A stretch of 6,902 nt of DNA from Bacteroidaceae bacterium (GTDB taxonomy: Bacteria > Bacteroidota > Bacteroidia > Bacteroidales > Bacteroidaceae), in contig JAILIJ010000366.1 of the NCBI GenBank assembly GCA_024695315.1, forward strand, positions 1 to 6,902, given 5' to 3'. Under the pieces are notes generated by a model that was not told where the DNA came from, did no database searches, and was given only the letters and a program-made list of their open reading frames with translations. Shown here one piece after another: positions 6,519 to 6,902 of this stretch. The translations under genes were made by a program, and so were the position numbers. The number at the start of each line of letters is the position of its first letter. The first letter of the stretch is position 1.

Positions 6519-6902
6519 TCATCTATTAGCAGCATCCTTATATAACGTCTGCAGAATTGCTTTACCGACTTTTACACGATACTCATCTCCAGCCTTATCT
6601 GAGCTATTGATAACCATATTTCCATCTAAATCGTAAGTCGTAACACCGGTAGAATCAAAATAAGTAAATTCGACTCTTGAACAATGGATTGCCGAAGGAT
6701 GAGTATATGATTTGCTCAAAACGTCTCGACTAAACGGAAAATCTTTATGATCTATTCCCATAAGTCCGAGAAGGGTTGCCGCCAAGTCAGACTGATTCAT
6801 AAGCGTTTTTATTTCTTTATGTTCTTTTACGACCCCTCCAGTCATAACAAGTGGCACATGTATAACATCAAGACTTGAACGTCCCCTGCCCTCTTGCGCC
6901 AC
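6519..6902 (-). CDS. LtaS-like sulfatase-fold protein, C-terminal part (5' end outside window)
   Basis: The frame is open at the right edge; the GTG at 6902 is almost certainly an internal Val, since the visible 128 residues match only the end of the sulfatase/phosphatase-fold domain. Readable landmarks are IHVPLVMTGGVVKE, which corresponds to the conserved IPL(I/V)..GG segment after the SDHG metal motif, SDLAATLLGLMGI, which matches the late (S/T)DLAATLL helix of Bacteroidetes LtaS-family proteins, and a tail ending in KAILQTLYKDAANR. No catalytic residue or membrane segment falls within the window, so activity cannot be judged. It differs clearly from the other LtaS-like protein at 2908-4842 over the same region (that one has IDIMPTILSYTG), so the two are not recent duplicates. 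A glycosyltransferase gene follows on the same strand after 47 bases. Periplasmic transfer of a phospho-group is inferred from the family. Confidence 0.8.
   Translation of the reverse strand: MAQEGRGRSSLDVIHVPLVMTGGVVKEHKEIKTLMNQSDLAATLLGLMGIDHKDFPFSRDVLSKSYTHPSAIHCSRVEFTYFDSTGVTTYDLDGNMVINSSDKAGDEYRVKVGKAILQTLYKDAANR

Overview
The window looks like a chromosomal stretch from a Gram-negative Bacteroidales bacterium, most likely a Prevotella-type member. This rests on visibly AT-rich DNA, start codons preceded by A-rich leaders instead of Shine-Dalgarno sequences, and protein motifs that match Bacteroidetes members of their families. The genus is an inference; no rRNA or marker gene is present. 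No mobile element, tRNA, rRNA or CRISPR array was seen. Gene density is very high, and no stretch over 300 bases lacks a gene.

Layout. Four genes run in order on the plus strand. The first is a late lipid A-type acyltransferase of the LpxL/HtrB family, which is open at the left edge and already in frame at base 3. The second is a membrane phosphoethanolamine transferase whose motifs look more like EptC/CptA (core heptose) than EptA (lipid A phosphate). The third is an LtaS-like five-helix membrane sulfatase-fold protein. The fourth is a WaaE-like family 2 glycosyltransferase. Gaps are 24, 82 and 14 bases, so one transcription unit is plausible. The 82-base gap carries a long hairpin that begins inside the end of the phosphoethanolamine transferase gene.

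Two genes converge on this unit from the minus strand: the C-terminal part of a second LtaS-like sulfatase-fold protein, open at the right edge, and a second family 2 glycosyltransferase 47 bases downstream of it. The two glycosyltransferase genes overlap tail to tail by 47 bases. A hairpin with a T tract, which would work as a plus-strand terminator, lies inside the minus-strand glycosyltransferase gene.

Together the genes read as an envelope glycolipid locus: acylation of lipid A, sugar transfer to the LPS/LOS core on the cytoplasmic side, and addition of phosphoethanolamine and perhaps phosphoglycerol-type groups on the periplasmic side. The family assignments are firm. The exact sugars, acceptors and the substrate of the two LtaS-like enzymes cannot be read from sequence alone. 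The most unusual points are the pairing of three metal-dependent phospho-group transferases with two glycosyltransferases in one locus, the histidine-free short loop of the phosphoethanolamine transferase, and the two RNA-level structures at gene ends.
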